Shown here one piece after another: positions 61,881 through 64,000 of a stretch of DNA of 64,000 bases. This DNA comes from Candidatus Accumulibacter sp. 66-26 (GTDB taxonomy: Bacteria; Pseudomonadota; Gammaproteobacteria; Burkholderiales; Rhodocyclaceae): the NCBI GenBank assembly GCA_001897745.1, contig MKUH01000026.1, positions 45,901 to 109,900 on the forward strand, read 5' to 3'. The notes under the pieces were generated by a model. That model was not told the origin of the DNA. It saw nothing but the letters and a program-made list of their open reading frames with translations, and did not search any database. A program made the position numbers and the translations under genes. Position 1 is the stretch's first letter, and each line of letters starts with the position of its first letter.

Positions 61881-62753
61881 TCAGGTCTTTTGTGGTTTGC
61901 GGCGCGCCGCTGCTTTCGGGGCTGCGGTCTTTTCGCTCGGTGCGACCTCTGCCACGTCTTCCGTGCCGTTGTGTCCCAGCCGTTTGGAGAGCGTCGCTGC
62001 GGCGTCCTTGATGCTCTGGGCCAGAGGGCTGTCCCATTCGTTGTCGAAGTTCCCGATCGGCCCGAGCGACGTGATCGAGGCCACCATATTGCCCGTGTGG
62101 TCGAACACCGGCGCACTGAAGCCGTTGATGCCCGGGGTCAGGCTGCCGCTCGCACGTGAAATGCCGTGGCTGCGGATTTCCTCGAGCAGTGCGTCGAGTT
62201 CGCGCCGGAACGCCGTCGGCGTCGTATGCGCGGCTTCCGCGCCGGTCCGTATCTCCTCGTCCAGCTGCTTCTTCAGGTAGGGCGAGCGATAGAAAGCGGC
62301 AAAGGAGCGGCCGGTAGCCGACGTGGTCAGGGGAAGAACGACGCCGGTGCGCAGGGTGACGGTGATCGGTCCGCCGGCTTCGACCCAGCGCACGCAGGTT
62401 GCGCCATGCGTGCCCCACATCGCGAGAGCGACGGTTTCTCCGATCCGCTCGCAAAGATCCTCGAGGACGGGGGCGGCCAGGCGCACCGGGTCGAGTCGCG
62501 CCAAGCTCGCGAGACCCAGTTCCAGAGAAAAACCGCCAAGGTCGTAGCGTCCCGTGTTTGCGTCCTGCTCCACGAGGCCCATGCGCATGAAGCTGACGAG
62601 ATAGCGGTGTGCTTTGGCTGCCGGCATGCTTGCATTCTTCGCGAGATCGCGAAGCATCATCGGCCGCCCGTTCGCGGCAAGCGCACGCAGCAGCCTGGCG
62701 CCGACTTCGATGGATTGGATGCCTTGGCGTTGTTTCGTAGGTTCGGGAGTCAT
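61881..62753 (-). CDS. IclR family transcriptional regulator
   Basis: This 290-residue regulator has an N-terminal winged helix (residues about 10-75: SIEVGARLLRALAANGRPMMLRDLAKNASMPAAKAHRYLVSFMRMGLVE) and a C-terminal effector-binding domain (85-255: ETVALAMWGTHGATCVRWVE, GRSFAAF, RASGSLTPGINGFSAPVFDHTGN). A Lys/Ala-rich tail follows. It is divergent from the ParA gene across 190 bp and may regulate itself or that gene. No catabolic operon lies nearby, so the effector is unknown. Confidence 0.9.
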   Translation of the reverse strand: MTPEPTKQRQGIQSIEVGARLLRALAANGRPMMLRDLAKNASMPAAKAHRYLVSFMRMGLVEQDANTGRYDLGGFSLELGLASLARLDPVRLAAPVLEDLCERIGETVALAMWGTHGATCVRWVEAGGPITVTLRTGVVLPLTTSATGRSFAAFYRSPYLKKQLDEEIRTGAEAAHTTPTAFRRELDALLEEIRSHGISRASGSLTPGINGFSAPVFDHTGNMVASITSLGPIGNFDNEWDSPLAQSIKDAAATLSKRLGHNGTEDVAEVAPSEKTAAPKAAARRKPQKT

Positions 62754-62943
62754 CTCGCCAATAGGGTGCGTTAGTGTCCAGGTATTGTAGCGATTGCGGC
62801 CGGTCCTGGGCAGTGGACGAAAATAACCGCGGTTCAGTGCATATAATCAGCCCTTTGTCATTGCTTGGCGGATCGCGGGTAATCCAGGTCGCGAACTGGC
62901 CGCCGGGCGAATTGGCGTTGCGATTGAAAATCAGGGAGAGAAG
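62754..62943. promoter_or_regulatory. divergent region between iclR-like and parA-like genes
   Basis: A 190-bp region without a gene. A perfect TATAAT lies at 62842-62847 on the plus strand, preceded by TGCA, but without a good -35. GGGAGAG lies just before the ParA start. I see no clear IclR operator. Confidence 0.4.
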
Positions 62944-63561
62944 ATGCGAGCTGTGCTGATAGCCAACCCGAAGGGGGGCGCGGGGAAGACGACCTTGGCG
63001 ACCAATCTGACCGGTCATTTCGCCAATGCCGGAAAAGCCGTCACCTTGTGCGATCTCGACCGGCAGCAGTCGTCGTTGCGATGGATGGCCTTTCGCGATC
63101 CCGCCATGCCTCCCGTAACCGGCTACTTCGCGGGTAACCAGATGTTGATCAATCTGCCCAAGGAGCCGGACTGGGTGGTGATGGACGCACCCGCGGGTTT
63201 GCAGGGGTACAAGCTGTCGGACTACCTGCGTCTGGTCGATAAGGTGGTCATTCCAGTCGTTCCCTCAGTGTTCGACATGGCGGCCACCGAAGATTTCCTT
63301 GCGGCCATACGGCAGGAAATGCGTGGGCGCCGCCACGCCATCGGTATCGTCGCGATGCGGGTGGATCCGCGCACCCGGGCCGCCTCGATGCTGGAAGAGT
63401 TCCTGAAGCATTTCGACATTCCCATTCTCAGCTACATCCGCAACACGCAGAATTACGTCAACGTCGCAGCGAGCGGTCTGACGGTCTTCGATCCGCCGAG
63501 AGCGAAGTTTCGCCGGGACGTAGAGCAGTGGCAGCCCTTGCTGCAATGGCTGGAGGAGTAA
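62944..63561 (+). CDS. ParA/MinD-family ATPase without adjacent ParB
   Basis: This 205-residue protein has the deviant Walker A KGGAGKTT (10-17), a LCDLDRQQSS switch I and DWVVMDAPAGL as Walker B/switch II. It is short for chromosomal ParA and resembles stand-alone ParA/MipZ-like proteins that position complexes in the cell. No parB or parS site is visible nearby. The ribosome site is GGGAGAG before the ATG. The target is unknown. Confidence 0.88.
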   Translation: MRAVLIANPKGGAGKTTLATNLTGHFANAGKAVTLCDLDRQQSSLRWMAFRDPAMPPVTGYFAGNQMLINLPKEPDWVVMDAPAGLQGYKLSDYLRLVDKVVIPVVPSVFDMAATEDFLAAIRQEMRGRRHAIGIVAMRVDPRTRAASMLEEFLKHFDIPILSYIRNTQNYVNVAASGLTVFDPPRAKFRRDVEQWQPLLQWLEE

Positions 63562-63572
63562 GGCCGCCTTTG

Positions 63573-63601
63573 TTCTCTAGGGTGGCTCGACTGCTAGAGA
63601 A
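63573..63601. repeat. 8-bp inverted repeat downstream of the parA-like gene
   Basis: TTCTCTAG (63573-63580) and CTAGAGAA (63594-63601) form a perfect 8-bp stem with a 13-nt loop, 12 bp after the stop codon. No U-run follows, so a rho-independent terminator is doubtful; it lies 35 bp before promoter P1 and might be regulatory. Confidence 0.4.
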
Positions 63602-63635
63602 AAGGCTCGGCAATAGAAATACTTTATTGAGACTG

Positions 63636-63664
63636 TTGACGACGGTTCGTGCGTTTGTTAAAGT
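63636..63664 (+). promoter_or_regulatory. predicted sigma-70 promoter P1 of the tRNA-fMet/rRNA unit
   Basis: TTGACG (63636-63641), a 17-nt spacer and TAAAGT (63659-63664). An AT-rich stretch precedes it, and the bases after the -10 are GC-rich (TCGCCCCC), as in stringently controlled rRNA promoters. Confidence 0.6.
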
Positions 63665-63730
63665 TCGCCCCCTCGCAACACAGCAGGTCTCGCCGGAAAC
63701 GGCGGCAACAAGCAGTTTTTTGTTGGTGTG

Positions 63731-63759
63731 TTGACGAAGAATGAGAAGTTTGATAAAGT
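63731..63759 (+). promoter_or_regulatory. predicted sigma-70 promoter P2 of the tRNA-fMet/rRNA unit
   Basis: TTGACG (63731-63736), a 17-nt spacer and TAAAGT (63754-63759): the same hexamers and spacing as P1, 95 bp downstream. It is about 18 bp before the tRNA 5' end. Confidence 0.65.
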
Positions 63760-63776
63760 CTCATTTCTCTGACGGA

Positions 63777-63853
63777 CGCGGGGTGGAGCAGTCTGGCAGC
63801 TCGTCGGGCTCATAACCCGAAGGTCACAGGTTCAAATCCTGTCCCCGCAACCA
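63777..63853 (+). tRNA. initiator tRNA-fMet (anticodon CAT)
   Basis: A 77-nt cloverleaf can be drawn, with CCA encoded at the end. The acceptor stem is CGCGGGG with CCCCGCA, leaving the C1-A72 mismatch of initiator tRNAs. The anticodon CAT is at 63811-63813, and the anticodon stem has three G-C pairs (GGG/CCC), the second initiator hallmark. The T-arm has GGTTCAAATCC. It lies between promoter P2 and the rRNA leader. Confidence 0.96.
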
Positions 63854-64000
63854 AGCAATGCGCTCTTTAAAAATCTGACAACCGATAGGTGTGGGTTCTT
63901 GGTCTGGTTGAATGTGCTTCGGCATATCGCAAAAAGATGAAGTAACTCGCACAGATGTAAAACTCTGACTGTCCGGCAACGGATGGTTGGGACGTCAAGC
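63854..64000 (+). promoter_or_regulatory. rRNA operon leader with boxA antitermination element
   Basis: GCTCTTTAA (63862-63870) is boxA, followed by TCTGACAACCGATAGGTGTG, resembling the conserved leader upstream of 16S rRNA. No rRNA gene is reached before the window ends; 16S should start within about 100 bp past the edge. The sequence follows the tRNA-fMet on the same strand. Confidence 0.75.

Overview
The window is very GC-rich (roughly 70% by eye) and carries a large exosortase A (XrtA/EpsH)-type exopolysaccharide and PEP-CTERM locus, followed by a small unrelated block and the start of a ribosomal RNA operon. The gene set (XrtA, PrsK/PrsR/PrsT, the XrtA-type AsnB amidotransferase, the XrtA-associated deacetylase, FemAB-like and glycosyltransferase families), the GC content and the rRNA leader suggest a betaproteobacterium of the Rhodocyclales type (Zoogloea, Thauera, Azoarcus, Dechloromonas relatives). 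That assignment is inference; no 16S sequence lies inside the window.

Layout. (1) 1-17400, plus strand: a tightly overlapping operon with the tail of a probable XrtA-associated ATPase, wecB, a polysaccharide deacetylase, a FemAB-like protein, glycosyltransferases, exosortase A, an AsnB-like amidotransferase, an O-antigen-ligase-like protein, an MBOAT/SGNH acetylation pair and a second deacetylase. (2) 17401 to about 20950, minus strand: a lower-GC island with a HAF-repeat autotransporter and an NTF2-like/AraC regulator, with an 18-bp direct-repeat operator candidate between them. (3) 21025-28446, minus strand: a GT-C membrane protein, a second AsnB-like protein, a PLP decarboxylase, an acyl-CoA ligase and an acyltransferase. 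(4) 28619-46375, plus strand: acyl carrier protein, two alpha/beta hydrolases, a flippase, glycosyltransferases, a methyltransferase, a GH99-like/WbsX protein, a TPR protein, a DegT-like aminotransferase, another acyltransferase, a third AsnB-like protein, a beta-helix protein and a second polymerase/ligase. (5) 46731-58627, plus strand: the initiating sugar transferase, PrsK-PrsR-PrsT, a UDP-sugar dehydrogenase and epimerase, a lytic transglycosylase and a serine protease. (6) 58642-61613, minus strand: a four-gene cassette of nucleotidyltransferase, HPr-kinase-like kinase, PqqD-like protein and Tat-type secreted protein. (7) 61881-64000: an IclR regulator, a solitary ParA ATPase, tandem promoters, initiator tRNA-fMet and an rRNA leader with boxA; 16S should begin just past the right edge.

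How it fits together. The initiating transferase loads a sugar phosphate on undecaprenyl phosphate. The glycosyltransferases extend it, using sugars such as UDP-ManNAc (WecB) and a UDP-HexNAc uronic acid (dehydrogenase plus epimerase). The flippase exports the unit and the two Wzy/ligase-like proteins polymerise or transfer it. Deacetylases, the MBOAT/SGNH pair, AsnB-like enzymes, FemAB/GNAT-like acyltransferases and the ACP/ligase/decarboxylase set decorate it. XrtA processes PEP-CTERM proteins, none of which is encoded here. PrsK/PrsR probably drive sigma-54 promoters; one candidate precedes the transferase-prsK-prsR-prsT block. Homologous loci are known to be needed for floc formation in Zoogloea.

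The least understood parts are the kinase/PqqD-like/nucleotidyltransferase/Tat-protein cassette, with a CRP-like site and a 12-bp palindrome at its promoter, and the autotransporter/NTF2-AraC island with its phased direct repeats.
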